Below, one piece after another: positions 24,761 through 33,932 of a stretch of 64,000 bases of DNA. The notes under the pieces are model-generated. The model saw nothing but the letters and a program-made list of their open reading frames with translations. It was not told the origin of the DNA and ran no database searches. The position numbers and the translations under genes are program-made. Numbering within the stretch: the stretch's first letter is position 1; every line of letters starts with the position of its first letter. Origin of the DNA: Neptuniibacter sp048548695 (GTDB taxonomy: Bacteria; Pseudomonadota; Gammaproteobacteria; Pseudomonadales; Balneatricaceae); NCBI RefSeq assembly GCF_048548695.1, contig NZ_JBLYIF010000005.1; one strand, 5' to 3'.

Positions 24761-24780
24761 GTTACACTATAACATTATAC
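24761..24780. promoter_or_regulatory. Candidate Zur box between znuA and zur
   Basis: The segment GTTACACTATAACATTATAC lies in the 52-bp divergent znuA/zur gap. It contains GTTA-N3-TATAAC, close to the dyad GTTATA-N-TATAAC of gammaproteobacterial Zur sites. Placement between the two zinc units supports the call. The match is imperfect. Confidence 0.55.
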
Positions 24781-24797
24781 AGCTTACAGGATAATCT

Positions 24798-25286
24798 ATG
24801 GCCTCCGTTTCTCTGGCATTTGATCCTAACCACAATCACAGCACGTGCCGCAAACAAGCATTGGCCAAAGCCAAGCAGCTTTGCCACGAGCGGAAACTGC
24901 GCATGACGCCAATTCGCGAGTTGGTGCTGGATACCATCTGGCAAAGCCACAAGCCACTGGGTGCTTACGAACTGCTGCCCACCCTGTCCGAAGCGGGATT
25001 CAACTCAGCACCGCCAACCGTTTATCGCGCGCTGGAGTTCCTGCAAGAACAGGGACTGGTCCACCGGATTGCCCTGCTCAACGCCTTCATCGGCTGTCCC
25101 CATCCCGGCGCCAAGCACCATTGCTCATTTCTGATCTGCCAGCACTGCGGTAATACTCAGGAACTGGATATGCAGGCAGTCTCAGCGCAGATTAACCTTC
25201 AAGCCGCTGATCTGGGATTTACCCCGCAGCAGCAATCACTTGAGGTGCTGGGACTGTGCCGGAATTGCCAGGAGCAGCAACCATGA
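24798..25286 (+). CDS. zur: Zinc uptake regulator Zur (Fur family)
   Basis: The 162-residue regulator has an N-terminal winged helix (LRMTPIRELVLDTIW, PPTVYRALEFLQEQGLVHRI) and a metal-binding C-terminal half with two CxxC pairs (CQHC and CRNC) for the structural zinc, plus the GAKHHCSFLIC sensing segment. The combination with znuABC assigns it to Zur rather than Fur. Zn-loaded Zur would repress both divergent transcripts. Its stop codon overlaps the znuC start (ATGA), so it is co-transcribed with the permease genes. Confidence 0.94.
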   Translation: MASVSLAFDPNHNHSTCRKQALAKAKQLCHERKLRMTPIRELVLDTIWQSHKPLGAYELLPTLSEAGFNSAPPTVYRALEFLQEQGLVHRIALLNAFIGCPHPGAKHHCSFLICQHCGNTQELDMQAVSAQINLQAADLGFTPQQQSLEVLGLCRNCQEQQP

Positions 25287-26050
25287 GCCATACCCACGAA
25301 GCCCTGATCAGCCTGCAACAGATCAATCACCACTTTGGCGGCAATCACGTTTTACAGTCCGTCAATGTCGAATTTCACCGCGGCTGCATCACCACCCTTA
25401 TCGGCCCCAACGGCGCGGGTAAAACCACACTGATCAGAGTTTTACTGGGGTTACTGAAACCGGATAGCGGAAAGGTCTGGCGCCAGCCAGACCTGCGCAT
25501 CGGCTATATGCCGCAAAAACTGCAGATTGATAAAACCTTCCCACTCACGGTTAAGCGTTTCCTCGAAACCAGCCAGTGCCGGGACACACAACGGTTGCAG
25601 GCCGCCCTGAAAGACGTGGGAGCCAGCGCCCTCTGGCAGCAATCGATTCACGACCTGTCGGGCGGTGAAATGCAGCGCATTTTGCTGGCACGGGCACTGC
25701 TGCGAGACCCCGAACTGCTGGTACTCGACGAGCCCGTGCAGGGGGTCGATATCAATGGCCAGTTAGAGCTTTACAGTCTGATTGAGCGCATCCGTGACCA
25801 ACGGGGCTGCGGTGTAGTCATGGTCAGCCATGACCTGCATCTGGTCATGGCTGCTACCGACCATGTGGTTTGCATCAATCATCACGTTTGCTGCTCCGGC
25901 CACCCGGAACATGTCACCAATGACCCGGCGTTTGTCGAGCTGTTTGGTCAGCGCGGGGCCGAGCAGCTGGCAATCTATAACCATAACCACAATCACCGTC
26001 ATACCGTGCACGGCGATATTGTCACAACCCATAACTGCGAGCACCACTGA
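25283..26050 (+). CDS. znuC: Zinc ABC transporter ATPase ZnuC
   Basis: The 255-residue ABC ATPase has Walker A GPNGAGKTT, signature LSGGEMQR, Walker B LLVLDEPVQGVD and the switch His in MVSHDLHLV. The C-terminus is histidine-rich (YNHNHNHRHTVHGD, then NCEHH), a common feature of ZnuC that may bind zinc. The ATG at 25283 overlaps the zur stop codon and has AGGAG upstream. An ORF extension to 25256 inside zur is not needed. It powers zinc import with ZnuB and ZnuA. Confidence 0.95.
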   Translation: MSHTHEALISLQQINHHFGGNHVLQSVNVEFHRGCITTLIGPNGAGKTTLIRVLLGLLKPDSGKVWRQPDLRIGYMPQKLQIDKTFPLTVKRFLETSQCRDTQRLQAALKDVGASALWQQSIHDLSGGEMQRILLARALLRDPELLVLDEPVQGVDINGQLELYSLIERIRDQRGCGVVMVSHDLHLVMAATDHVVCINHHVCCSGHPEHVTNDPAFVELFGQRGAEQLAIYNHNHNHRHTVHGDIVTTHNCEHH

Positions 26051-26838
26051 TGGAGATGTTTCTGATATATGCCCTGATCGGCGGGCTGGGTGTCGCAACC
26101 ATCGCCGGACCTCTGGGTGCTTTTGTCGTCTGGCGCCGCATGGCTTATTTTGGTGACACCCTGGCGCACTCCGCCTTGCTTGGTGTTGCCTTGGGTTTTC
26201 TGCTGGATATCAACCTCAATCTGGCCATTATTGCCTGCTGCGTGGGCTTGTCCCTGCTACTGGTCAGCCTGCAACGCCAGCATCTGGTGGCCACAGACAC
26301 GCTGTTGGGCATCATGGCCCACAGCGCCCTGTCACTGGGTCTGGTTGCGGTCGCCCTGCTGGAGATACGAATCGACCTGATGGCTTACCTGTTTGGCGAC
26401 CTGTTAGCGATTGGGCCACAACAACTGGCCTGGATCTACGGCGGAGGATTATTGGTACTGGCGCTGCTGTACCGGCTGTGGCAACCATTGCTGGCAATCA
26501 CCATCAATGAGGAGCTGGCCCGGGTAGAGGGTGTCAACGTGACCCTGATTCGCCTCTGCCTGATGTTGCTAATCGCGGTGGTGATTGCCATCGCCATGAA
26601 AATTGTCGGCCTGCTGCTGATCACGTCACTGCTGATTATTCCGGCCGCCACGGCCCGGCGGCTAGCCAGTTCACCGGAGCAAATGGCCATTGGTGCCGCC
26701 GTCTGTGGCTGTTTAGCCGTGTCCGGCGGCCTATTGCTGTCATGGTTTGGTGATACGCCGGCCGGTCCATCCGTGGTGGTTATTGCATTACTGTTGTTTA
26801 TTATCAGCTACTTGTTACCACAACGCCTTACCGCATGA
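26050..26838 (+). CDS. znuB: Zinc ABC transporter permease ZnuB
   Basis: The 262-residue integral membrane protein has about eight transmembrane helices and the ABC-3 family pattern (RRMAYFGDTLAHSALLGVALG, LLITSLLIIPAATARRLA). It forms the inner-membrane channel for zinc. Start and the znuC stop overlap as TGATG, and its own stop overlaps the next start as ATGA, indicating coupled translation in both directions. Confidence 0.95.
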   Translation: MEMFLIYALIGGLGVATIAGPLGAFVVWRRMAYFGDTLAHSALLGVALGFLLDINLNLAIIACCVGLSLLLVSLQRQHLVATDTLLGIMAHSALSLGLVAVALLEIRIDLMAYLFGDLLAIGPQQLAWIYGGGLLVLALLYRLWQPLLAITINEELARVEGVNVTLIRLCLMLLIAVVIAIAMKIVGLLLITSLLIIPAATARRLASSPEQMAIGAAVCGCLAVSGGLLLSWFGDTPAGPSVVVIALLLFIISYLLPQRLTA

Positions 26839-28178
26839 CCAATCCGATCCTGCGCCACTGGCCAGAGCCAGACCTATTCAAAAGAGTATGGTCCCTGGCC
26901 TGGCCCATGATGTTATCCAATATCACTGTTCCCTTACTGGGTCTGGTGGATACCGCCGTCATCGGCCACCTACCAGACAGTCGGCATCTGGCAGCCGTCG
27001 CCGTTGGTAGCATGCTATTTACCATTATCTACTGGGCGTTTGGCTTTTTACGCATGGGCACAACCGGCCTGGTCGCGCAGGCTTGCGGCCGCAATGACGG
27101 CGAAGCCAACCGGCGCTTTCTGGCTCAGTCACTGCTGCTGGGCATTAGCATTGGGGGATTGCTCTGGTGTCTGCAGATACCCCTGATCAGTACCGGTCTG
27201 TATCTAGTTCAGGCCGCACCAGAGGTCACCGCCGAGGCACAAGCCTATGCTGCCATAAGGATCTATGGGGCACCCGCCATCCTCTGTCACTATGCCCTGA
27301 TCGGCTGGTTTATCGGTAACCAGAATACCCGCACGCCACTGCTTTTGGTCATTTCGGCGAATCTGGTGAATATGCTGCTGGACCTGGTTGCCGTTTACGG
27401 ACTGGATATGCGAGCCGATGGTATAGCCGCCGCCACGGTGATTTCCGAGTATTTCAGCCTGGCACTGGGGCTATATCTGGTGCGCCGTCAGCTTCGCCAT
27501 ATTCCTGGCGAACTACCCAGACAAAGACTGTTGCAGTGGTCCGATTACCTGCACCTAATCCGGGTCAATCGCTACCTGTTTGTACGCACCCTGTTATTGT
27601 TGGGCAGTATCGGATTTTTCACTGCACAAGGGGCACAACAGGGGACCGACATTCTATCCGCCAACGCAGTGCTGCTTAACTTCCTGCTGTTGATTGCCAA
27701 CTGGCTGGATGGTTTCGCCCACGCCACCGAGGCACTGTCGGGTAAAGCGTTGGGGGCAGGACAGCTCAATGAATTCTACCAAACCGTCACTGCCGCTCTG
27801 TTCTGGTCCCTGTTCACTGCGCTAGGCCTGACACTGGTGTTCTGGCTGGCCGGGGGACTGATTATTGACCTGCTGACCGACATCGACAGCATTCGGGTAC
27901 AGGCAAGACATTACCTGCCCTGGATTATTGCCTTGCCGCTACTCGGCGTCTGGAGCTTCCTGCTGGATGGCATTTTTGTCGGCACCACCCGTTTTCGGGC
28001 GATGCAGTACGGCATGATCTTCTCAGTATTCATAGTTTTTCTGCCCATGTGGTGGATAACTCAGCCGATGGATAACCACGGCTTATGGCTGGCATTTAGC
28101 AGTTTGTTTGTGGCTCGCGCCCTCAGCAGTGGCTATGTTTACTGGAGAATCAGTCAAACCCGAGGTTGGATACAATGA
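26835..28178 (+). CDS. MATE-family efflux protein (DinF-like)
   Basis: The 447-residue protein has about twelve transmembrane helices in two similar halves, with MATE signatures WPMMLSNITVPLLGLVDTAVIGHL at the start (first half: VDTAVIGHLPDSRHLAAVAVG) and DGFAHATEALSGKALGAG in the second half. It resembles the DinF branch, which exports organic cations or other compounds with Na+ or H+ exchange. The start overlaps the znuB stop as ATGA. Why an exporter is translationally chained to zinc uptake is not evident; Zur control of this gene is an inference from that overlap. Confidence 0.88.
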   Translation: MTNPILRHWPEPDLFKRVWSLAWPMMLSNITVPLLGLVDTAVIGHLPDSRHLAAVAVGSMLFTIIYWAFGFLRMGTTGLVAQACGRNDGEANRRFLAQSLLLGISIGGLLWCLQIPLISTGLYLVQAAPEVTAEAQAYAAIRIYGAPAILCHYALIGWFIGNQNTRTPLLLVISANLVNMLLDLVAVYGLDMRADGIAAATVISEYFSLALGLYLVRRQLRHIPGELPRQRLLQWSDYLHLIRVNRYLFVRTLLLLGSIGFFTAQGAQQGTDILSANAVLLNFLLLIANWLDGFAHATEALSGKALGAGQLNEFYQTVTAALFWSLFTALGLTLVFWLAGGLIIDLLTDIDSIRVQARHYLPWIIALPLLGVWSFLLDGIFVGTTRFRAMQYGMIFSVFIVFLPMWWITQPMDNHGLWLAFSSLFVARALSSGYVYWRISQTRGWIQ

Positions 28179-29299
28179 AACTCAACAGCCTGCTGCTATC
28201 ACTGCCGTTACTGTTCAGTGGCAGCAGCTCATTAACCGCAGGCGACCTGCCATTACATCTGCTGCAGTTACCCGACGGCATGCAAGTGAGCGTCGTCGCA
28301 GAAGTGCCCAATGCACGGCAGATGGCTCTGGCCCAGGATGGCACTCTGTTTGTCGGTACCCGCCGCGATGGCCGGGTGTTTGTGTTACAGGATAAGGATC
28401 AGAACGGTCACTACGAACAACGCACTGCATTGGCTCAGGGGCTAAACCTACCCTCCGGCGTAGCCATTCGCGGTAACGACCTGTATGTCGCCGAGGTTAA
28501 TCGAATCTGGCGCTACCCTAACCTGATTCCTTATCAAGGACAGTCCGTAGAACCCGAACTGTACTTTGACCAGCTGCCGGACAAATCAGCACATGGCTGG
28601 AAATACCTGAGCGTGGGCCCCGATCAGGCACTGTATTTTGGCATTGGTGCCCCCTGTAATATCTGCCGGTCCAACGACCAGCGCTTTGCTTCACTGGTGC
28701 GCCTGGGCACTGACAAGCAGCTGAGTATATTCGCCCAAGGGGTTCGCAACAGTGTCGGGCTGGCCTGGCACCCGAACAGCAACCAGCTCTGGTTCACCGA
28801 TAACGGGCGCGACTGGCTGGGTGATAATCTGCCCTCCTGCGAACTGAATGTGGTAACCCGGCCCGGACAGCACTTCGGCTACCCGTTTGTCCATGCCGAC
28901 AACCTGCCAGACCCTGAGTTCGGTGCGCAGGCACAAGGGCCATACCAGACACCCGCTTATCTGTTAGGAGCGCATAAAGCCCCTCTGGGCCTGACCTTTT
29001 ACACCCCAGCGACCCAGGCCACAGCTCGCTTGCCCGGCCTCAACCAGAACAGCCTGCTGATTGCCGAACATGGCTCCTGGAACCGCAGCCAAAAAACCGG
29101 CTATCAGGTCGTGCGAGTCGACGTGAACGGTAGCGAGGCTGTGTCCTATCAACCGTTCATCACCGGTTGGCTGCAGGGCGAAACCGCCTGGGGCAGGCCC
29201 AATGATCTGGTCGTCGACCCCCGCGGTCACCTGTTGATTTCCGATGATCAGGCTGGGGTGATCTATCGCATTAAGCCGCTGCCTGACCAACCAAAATAA
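28175..29299 (+). CDS. PQQ-dependent sugar dehydrogenase-like periplasmic protein
   Basis: The 374-residue protein has a signal peptide (MKLNSLLLSLPLLFSGSSSLTAG) and the six-bladed beta-propeller pattern of soluble glucose/sorbosone dehydrogenases: LAQDGTLFVGTRRDGRVFVL, GVRNSVGLAWHP, LWFTDNGRDWLGDNLPSCELN, LLIAEHGSWNRS. The paired Cys in PCNIC is also seen in homologues. It would oxidise an aldose or similar alcohol in the periplasm using PQQ and Ca2+. Substrate is unknown and no PQQ synthesis genes are in the window. Its start overlaps the MATE gene stop as ATGA, the last link of the zur-led chain. Confidence 0.85.
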   Translation: MKLNSLLLSLPLLFSGSSSLTAGDLPLHLLQLPDGMQVSVVAEVPNARQMALAQDGTLFVGTRRDGRVFVLQDKDQNGHYEQRTALAQGLNLPSGVAIRGNDLYVAEVNRIWRYPNLIPYQGQSVEPELYFDQLPDKSAHGWKYLSVGPDQALYFGIGAPCNICRSNDQRFASLVRLGTDKQLSIFAQGVRNSVGLAWHPNSNQLWFTDNGRDWLGDNLPSCELNVVTRPGQHFGYPFVHADNLPDPEFGAQAQGPYQTPAYLLGAHKAPLGLTFYTPATQATARLPGLNQNSLLIAEHGSWNRSQKTGYQVVRVDVNGSEAVSYQPFITGWLQGETAWGRPNDLVVDPRGHLLISDDQAGVIYRIKPLPDQPK

Positions 29300-29369
29300 C
29301 ATTGACTTCAGATCGACAGGGTATAGTCTGAGCAGACTCCCTTCTGCAATTGGTAGCACAATAATCGCC

Positions 29370-29672
29370 ATGCAACCCTGCACACACATTCGCCAACTCA
29401 GCCTGCAGTTGTCACTGCTGTTGTTGCTCTATTGTGTGTGCCTTTCGCCGGTTACTGTCGAGCCTGCCAGCCAATGGCTGAATGCCGAATACCCGGCCTC
29501 TGCCGGTCTGGTAACATCCACAGATAGCGAAGACGATCTAGATAATCTACTGCAGAAATTGCAGCGGTTTGACGCCACGCCACCACGCCAACAGACAGGG
29601 CTCAACTACCGGTCACCGCAGCTGCGGTTACGACCACAACCCGCCAACCCCCGCGCGCCTCCTCTGGGCTGA
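29370..29672 (+). CDS. Small exported protein of unknown function
   Basis: The 100-residue ORF encodes a hydrophobic N-terminal segment (LSLQLSLLLLLYCVCLSPVTV) that looks like a signal peptide or anchor. A polar tail follows with an acidic patch (TSTDSEDDLDNLLQKL) and a proline/arginine-rich end. No family is recognised. It lies between the sugar dehydrogenase and CBS genes on the same strand. I support it as a gene because of the clean signal peptide and its position, with moderate certainty. Confidence 0.5.
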   Translation: MQPCTHIRQLSLQLSLLLLLYCVCLSPVTVEPASQWLNAEYPASAGLVTSTDSEDDLDNLLQKLQRFDATPPRQQTGLNYRSPQLRLRPQPANPRAPPLG

Positions 29673-29737
29673 ATTCCAGACCAGACAGATCCCTATCTAT
29701 TTTATCTGCGCCTGAATTGCCAGGTGAGGAGCACGCC

Positions 29738-30325
29738 ATGAACCTTTATCACACTCTGAAAACCCTGTCTTTGGACACTCTGAACTGTATCGCCAGCCCT
29801 GTGGTCAATGACCCTTTCACGCCGGACACCCCCGCAATCCGCATCATGACCGATTTCCGCCAGACCGAGCCCGTACAGGTCCAGCTTGATATGAGCCTGG
29901 ACGAAGCGATGGAGCTGCTGCGTAGAATGCATGTGCGCAGCGGTTTGGTTACCGATGAAAACGGTACGTTCAAGGGCCTGGTTACCGTGGCTGACTTACT
30001 CAGCCGACAGGTGCTCAGCATCGCCACCAACCAGGGACTCAACCGCAGTGACCTGACCATTCGCGACCTGATGATTCCAAAACAGAAGCTCAGCGGTATC
30101 AGCCTACAGACACTGTTGCAGAGTAATGTAGGCGACCTACTGAAAACTCTGAAACAGGGTGGTAGCCAGTACCTGTTGGTGATCGACGATGCGGCAACCG
30201 CAATCTGCGGCATCATCTCGGCCAGCGATATTGCACGCAAGCTAAAGATTCCAGTGGATATCAGCCAGCGCGCCACCAGTTTTCGGGAGATTGTCGAGAT
30301 TATCAACAGCAGCAATGGACACTAG
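29738..30325 (+). CDS. CBS-domain pair protein
   Basis: The 195-residue protein has an N-terminal segment of about 45 residues followed by two CBS domains (about 45-110 and 117-180): SLDEAMELLRRMHVRSGLVTDENGTFKGLVTVADLL and LLIVIDDA-type second repeat with GIISASDIARKL. CBS pairs bind adenosyl compounds and act as energy or ligand sensors. The ATG at 29738 with GGTGAGGAG upstream is chosen over 29717. No effector domain is fused, so the controlled partner is unknown. Confidence 0.85.
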   Translation: MNLYHTLKTLSLDTLNCIASPVVNDPFTPDTPAIRIMTDFRQTEPVQVQLDMSLDEAMELLRRMHVRSGLVTDENGTFKGLVTVADLLSRQVLSIATNQGLNRSDLTIRDLMIPKQKLSGISLQTLLQSNVGDLLKTLKQGGSQYLLVIDDAATAICGIISASDIARKLKIPVDISQRATSFREIVEIINSSNGH

Positions 30326-30366
30326 CCTTGACAGGCTGTCACCGGGCACCTGAAAATGAGCGGGTT

Positions 30367-30474
30367 ATGAATATTTTTGAACCGCCGCAACACATCGCAA
30401 TTATGCCGGTCAGCCACCCACAGGTGCGCTGGGCACGACTACGCGTGTGCGCTTTGCGGCAGGGATGTTCATAG
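30367..30474 (+). CDS. Possible 35-codon small ORF
   Basis: An ATG-initiated ORF (MNIFEPPQHIAIMPVSHPQV...) lies between the CBS gene and a strong terminator. The ribosome site is weak (GAGCGGGTT). It could be a leader peptide, part of a small RNA, or chance; no homologue is known to me. Confidence 0.2.
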   Translation: MNIFEPPQHIAIMPVSHPQVRWARLRVCALRQGCS

Positions 30475-30498
30475 TCGGAAGATTATTGAAATTGACTG

Positions 30499-30529
30499 AA
30501 GGCCGCAGCATCACCTGCGGCCTTTTTTG
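30499..30529 (+). terminator. Terminator upstream of the EamA permease gene
   Basis: Ten-base arms AAGGCCGCAG/CTGCGGCCTT with a six-base loop are followed by a TTTTTT-containing tail. It ends transcription about 175 bp after the CBS gene, or acts as an attenuator or small-RNA end in front of the permease gene at 30574. Confidence 0.9.
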
Positions 30530-30573
30530 TTTCTGGCCGCGGCACTGCCCTTCTCCATGCAGGAGCACATATC

Positions 30574-31467
30574 ATGTCCGTACCCGCCGCCTATCTTGCG
30601 GTTATCGCCATCTGGTCAACCACACCACTCGGCATCAGCTGGAGCAGCGCAAGTCTGGGGCCTGAACTGGCCACACTAAGCCGTATTCTGCTGGCACTAC
30701 CGATGGTGGTTATGGTCGCCTGGGTACTGGGTATACGCATGAGCTGGCGCCGCGATGCCTGGGTCAGTTACGGCATTGGTGGGCTGATGGTATTCGCCCC
30801 GATGTACTGCACCTATATCGCAGCCGGATACCTGCCTTCAGGTCTGATCTCGCTATTCTGGGGCATGACACCTCTGCTCTCCGCACTGCTGGCACGCCCT
30901 CTGCTGGGCGACCGTATTACGCCAGCACTGATCTTATCCCTGTTGCTGGGCGCAGCCGGGCTAGGGATTATCTTCGCCGAGGAACTGGTGATTACCGTAA
31001 CAGCCTGGCCCGGAGTTGCCCTGCTATCTTTAGGGGTCGCCCTATACAGCCTGTGCGCTGTACTGTTAAAGCGAGTTGATAGTGGCGTGCACCCGATCAA
31101 CCAGACTGCAGGCGCGTTACTGGTCGCACTGCCCTGTTACGGCCTGACCTGGTGGTTAAACGGTGCAGAAGCCATGATCTGGAATTGGCAGGACAGAGGC
31201 ACCTGGGCCGTGATCTATCTGGCCCTGATAGGTTCGGTTGTCGGTTTTTTCTGTTATTTCTACATCCTGCAGCACCTGCGAGCCTCCAGCGTGGCATTGA
31301 TCACCTTGATCTGCCCGGTATTTGCGCTCCTGCTGGGTCATCTGCTGAATGCAGAACTGGTTACGCTCAAACTATTGGTGGGAGCCTGCATGATTGGTCT
31401 GGCACTGGCGTGTTACCACTGGGGCGGGCGCATCCGATGGCACCTGCTGGTGCCGCTGAAAGCCTGA
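30574..31467 (+). CDS. EamA/DMT-superfamily permease
   Basis: The 297-residue integral membrane protein has about ten helices in two EamA repeats; first-half features are PAAYLAVIAIWSTTPLGISW and YIAAGYLPSGLISLFWGMTPLLSALL. Second-half features include IYLALIGSVVGFFCYFYILQHL and LITLICPVFALLLG. The family exports amino acids, nucleosides or other metabolites, and substrate cannot be assigned. AGGAG stands eight bases before the ATG. The 3' gene is convergent, so it seems monocistronic. Confidence 0.9.
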   Translation: MSVPAAYLAVIAIWSTTPLGISWSSASLGPELATLSRILLALPMVVMVAWVLGIRMSWRRDAWVSYGIGGLMVFAPMYCTYIAAGYLPSGLISLFWGMTPLLSALLARPLLGDRITPALILSLLLGAAGLGIIFAEELVITVTAWPGVALLSLGVALYSLCAVLLKRVDSGVHPINQTAGALLVALPCYGLTWWLNGAEAMIWNWQDRGTWAVIYLALIGSVVGFFCYFYILQHLRASSVALITLICPVFALLLGHLLNAELVTLKLLVGACMIGLALACYHWGGRIRWHLLVPLKA

Positions 31468-31503
31468 GTCAACCGGGTGCGCGGCACCCGGCTTGCTCAT
31501 AGT

Positions 31504-31767
31504 TCAATGATCATGTCGCGTGTTGTCAGGATTCGGATGAAACAGCAATGGCTGGGCATCCGGATCAGCCGCTGCTTCCTCGGCCCGGCTGACCCGGGTC
31601 TCAAGCTCTGGTGGCGGATTATCGCCCGCCGCCAACTGCGCGTCGTTAAAATCACAGCGTACACATTCACGATAGATCTGCGTTTCATCACGCCAGGTAC
31701 GCAGGCAGTCCATCTGGCCACAGCGTGGGCAGACAGCACCGGCAATAAAGCGTTTAACCGGGTTCAT
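31504..31767 (-). CDS. yheV: YheV-family zinc-ribbon protein
   Basis: The 87-residue protein has four cysteines in two CxxC pairs (CPRC and CVRC) within the first 40 residues, flanked by a conserved start MNPVKRFIAGAVCP. This is the YheV (DUF2387) pattern, a putative metal-binding protein of unknown role. Its ATG overlaps the prlC stop (ATGA). The prlC-yheV pairing is conserved in gammaproteobacteria, which supports the assignment. Confidence 0.9.
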   Translation of the reverse strand: MNPVKRFIAGAVCPRCGQMDCLRTWRDETQIYRECVRCDFNDAQLAAGDNPPPELETRVSRAEEAAADPDAQPLLFHPNPDNTRHDH

Positions 31768-33809
31768 GCATTCTCCTCGGTAATACCACAGTGGCGCAGC
31801 AGAGCATCAACATTTGGTTCCCTACCACGAAACGCGATAAACAGATCCATCGGTTCGCGGGAGCCGCCCATTTCCAGGATATAACTGCGGAAATCCTGTC
31901 CGGCTTCAGGGCTGAATACACCTTCCTCTTCAAAGCGTGAAAACGCATCTGAAGACAGCACTTCAGCCCATTTATAGCTGTAATAACCGGCAGCATACCC
32001 CCCGGCAAAAATATGACTAAAACTGTGCTGAAAACGGTTGAATGCCGGCGGTTTAATCACCGCGACCTGGTCGCGCACCTCATTCAGCAACTGCTGAACA
32101 TCAGTCTGGCCCGGCACAAACTCCTGGTGCAGACGGAAATCGAACAGGGAAAACTCAATCTGCCGCACCATCATCATGCCGGACTGAAAATTACGCGCGG
32201 CCAACAACTTATCCAGCAGATCCTGTGGCAACGGCTCACCGGTTTCATAGTGACCGGAGATCAGACCCAGCGCTTCCGGCTCATAACACCAGTTTTCCAG
32301 GAACTGGCTGGGCAGCTCAACCGCATCCCAGGCCACACCATTAATGCCACTGACATCGGCATACTCGATCTGCGTCAACATATGATGCAAACCGTGGCCA
32401 AATTCATGGAACAAGGTGGTAACCTCATTATGGGTTAGCAAGGCAGGTGCATCCCCCACCGGTGAATTAAAATTACACACCAGATAAGCCACCGGCAGCT
32501 GCAAGGCCCCGTCATCCAGACGACGGCGTACCCGGCAATCATCCATCCAGGCACCGCCACGCTTTTTCTCACGGGCATACAGGTCCAGATAAAAGCGCGC
32601 AATCCGCTCACCCTTGCGGCTAACTTCAAACAGACGGGCATCCTTATGCCAGCTGTCAAAGCTATCCACTTCGCTAATCTCTATGCCAAACAGCTTGCCG
32701 GCAACGGCAAACAGGCCGGACAAGACTTTCGGTAGCGGGAAATAAGGCCGGATCTGCTCTTCTGAGATCGCATACCGTGCCTGTTTCAGTTTTTCGCTGT
32801 AGTACGCCAGATCCCAGGCTTCAAGCTGCTCGATGCCATGTTGTTCACGGGCAAAGTCACATAGCTGCTGATAATCCCGGCGTGCCACCGGCAGACTTTT
32901 TTCAGCCAGGTCATGTAAGAAGTCGGTCACCTGTTGTGGTGTTTCCGCCATTTTGGTGGCCAACGAATACTCTGAGTAATTATCAAAACCCAGCAATCGG
33001 GCCAACGCCTGGCGCAGGGTCAGGATCTCTTCCATAACGGCCGTGTTATCCCACTGCCCCTTACCCGGCCCCTGATCTGAAGCACGGGTGGCAAACGCGG
33101 TATAGATCTCCTTGCGCAGTTCCCGGTTATCCGCATAGGTAATGGTGGCGATGTAGGAAGGGAAATCCAGCGTCACCAGCCAGCCCTGCTTGCCTTTCAT
33201 CTCTGCAAGCTGCTTGGCTGCTGCCAGCGCCATGGGTGGCAGTCCGGCCAGATCCGCTTCATCCTGAATCGATTTCTGCCAGTCATCACTAGCATCCATG
33301 ACGTTTTCAGAGAAACGGGTAGTCAGTTCTGATAACCGCTGCTGCAGCTCAGCGTAACGCTGCTTGTCTTCACCCTGCAGTGCGATTCCGGACAACCTGA
33401 AATCACGCAGGGTGTTATTAACCACCTTTTGCTGTGCTTCATCCAACTGGGCGAATGCTTCACTGTCAGCCAATTGCTGAAAAGCCTGAAACATCTCCTG
33501 GTTCTGGCCCATTTCGGTCCAGTACTGGGACAGTTTAGGCAGGCAGGCATTATAAGCCTCCCGCAGGGCATCACTATTCACCACGCCGTTCATATGCGAC
33601 ACCGGCGACCAGGCTTTCGATAACCGGTCATTCATCTCTTCCAGCGGTGCCACCAGGCTATCCCAATCAGGGGTGCTTAAACTGCTGAGTATCCGTGCCA
33701 CCGTATCCCGGTTGTCCTGTAAAAGCTGGTCAATGGCCGGCTCAATCTGCTCGGGGCGAATCTGACTGAAGGCCGGCAGTCCCTGGGTGGCTAACAGAGG
33801 GTTGCTCAT
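31764..33809 (-). CDS. prlC: Oligopeptidase A (M3 metallopeptidase)
   Basis: The 681-residue cytoplasmic zinc peptidase degrades short peptides, including cleaved signal peptides. The zinc-binding HEXXH motif appears as TLFHEFGHGLHHML, with the third-ligand region GVAWDAVELPSQFLENW downstream. Length and the start MSNPLLATQGLPAF match PrlC. The 3' end overlaps yheV by four bases. No regulatory feature is evident upstream. Confidence 0.96.
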   Translation of the reverse strand: MSNPLLATQGLPAFSQIRPEQIEPAIDQLLQDNRDTVARILSSLSTPDWDSLVAPLEEMNDRLSKAWSPVSHMNGVVNSDALREAYNACLPKLSQYWTEMGQNQEMFQAFQQLADSEAFAQLDEAQQKVVNNTLRDFRLSGIALQGEDKQRYAELQQRLSELTTRFSENVMDASDDWQKSIQDEADLAGLPPMALAAAKQLAEMKGKQGWLVTLDFPSYIATITYADNRELRKEIYTAFATRASDQGPGKGQWDNTAVMEEILTLRQALARLLGFDNYSEYSLATKMAETPQQVTDFLHDLAEKSLPVARRDYQQLCDFAREQHGIEQLEAWDLAYYSEKLKQARYAISEEQIRPYFPLPKVLSGLFAVAGKLFGIEISEVDSFDSWHKDARLFEVSRKGERIARFYLDLYAREKKRGGAWMDDCRVRRRLDDGALQLPVAYLVCNFNSPVGDAPALLTHNEVTTLFHEFGHGLHHMLTQIEYADVSGINGVAWDAVELPSQFLENWCYEPEALGLISGHYETGEPLPQDLLDKLLAARNFQSGMMMVRQIEFSLFDFRLHQEFVPGQTDVQQLLNEVRDQVAVIKPPAFNRFQHSFSHIFAGGYAAGYYSYKWAEVLSSDAFSRFEEEGVFSPEAGQDFRSYILEMGGSREPMDLFIAFRGREPNVDALLRHCGITEENA

Positions 33810-33932
33810 AACGGGGTAACTCCTAACGGATACGGTTTCCTATACAATGGGTATGGTAACGCCAATTTCAATCGCCGGGTGATTGAGTTTTCCAATCCGG
33901 CGCAGAGTATTTTTCTATACAGGACAGCAACA

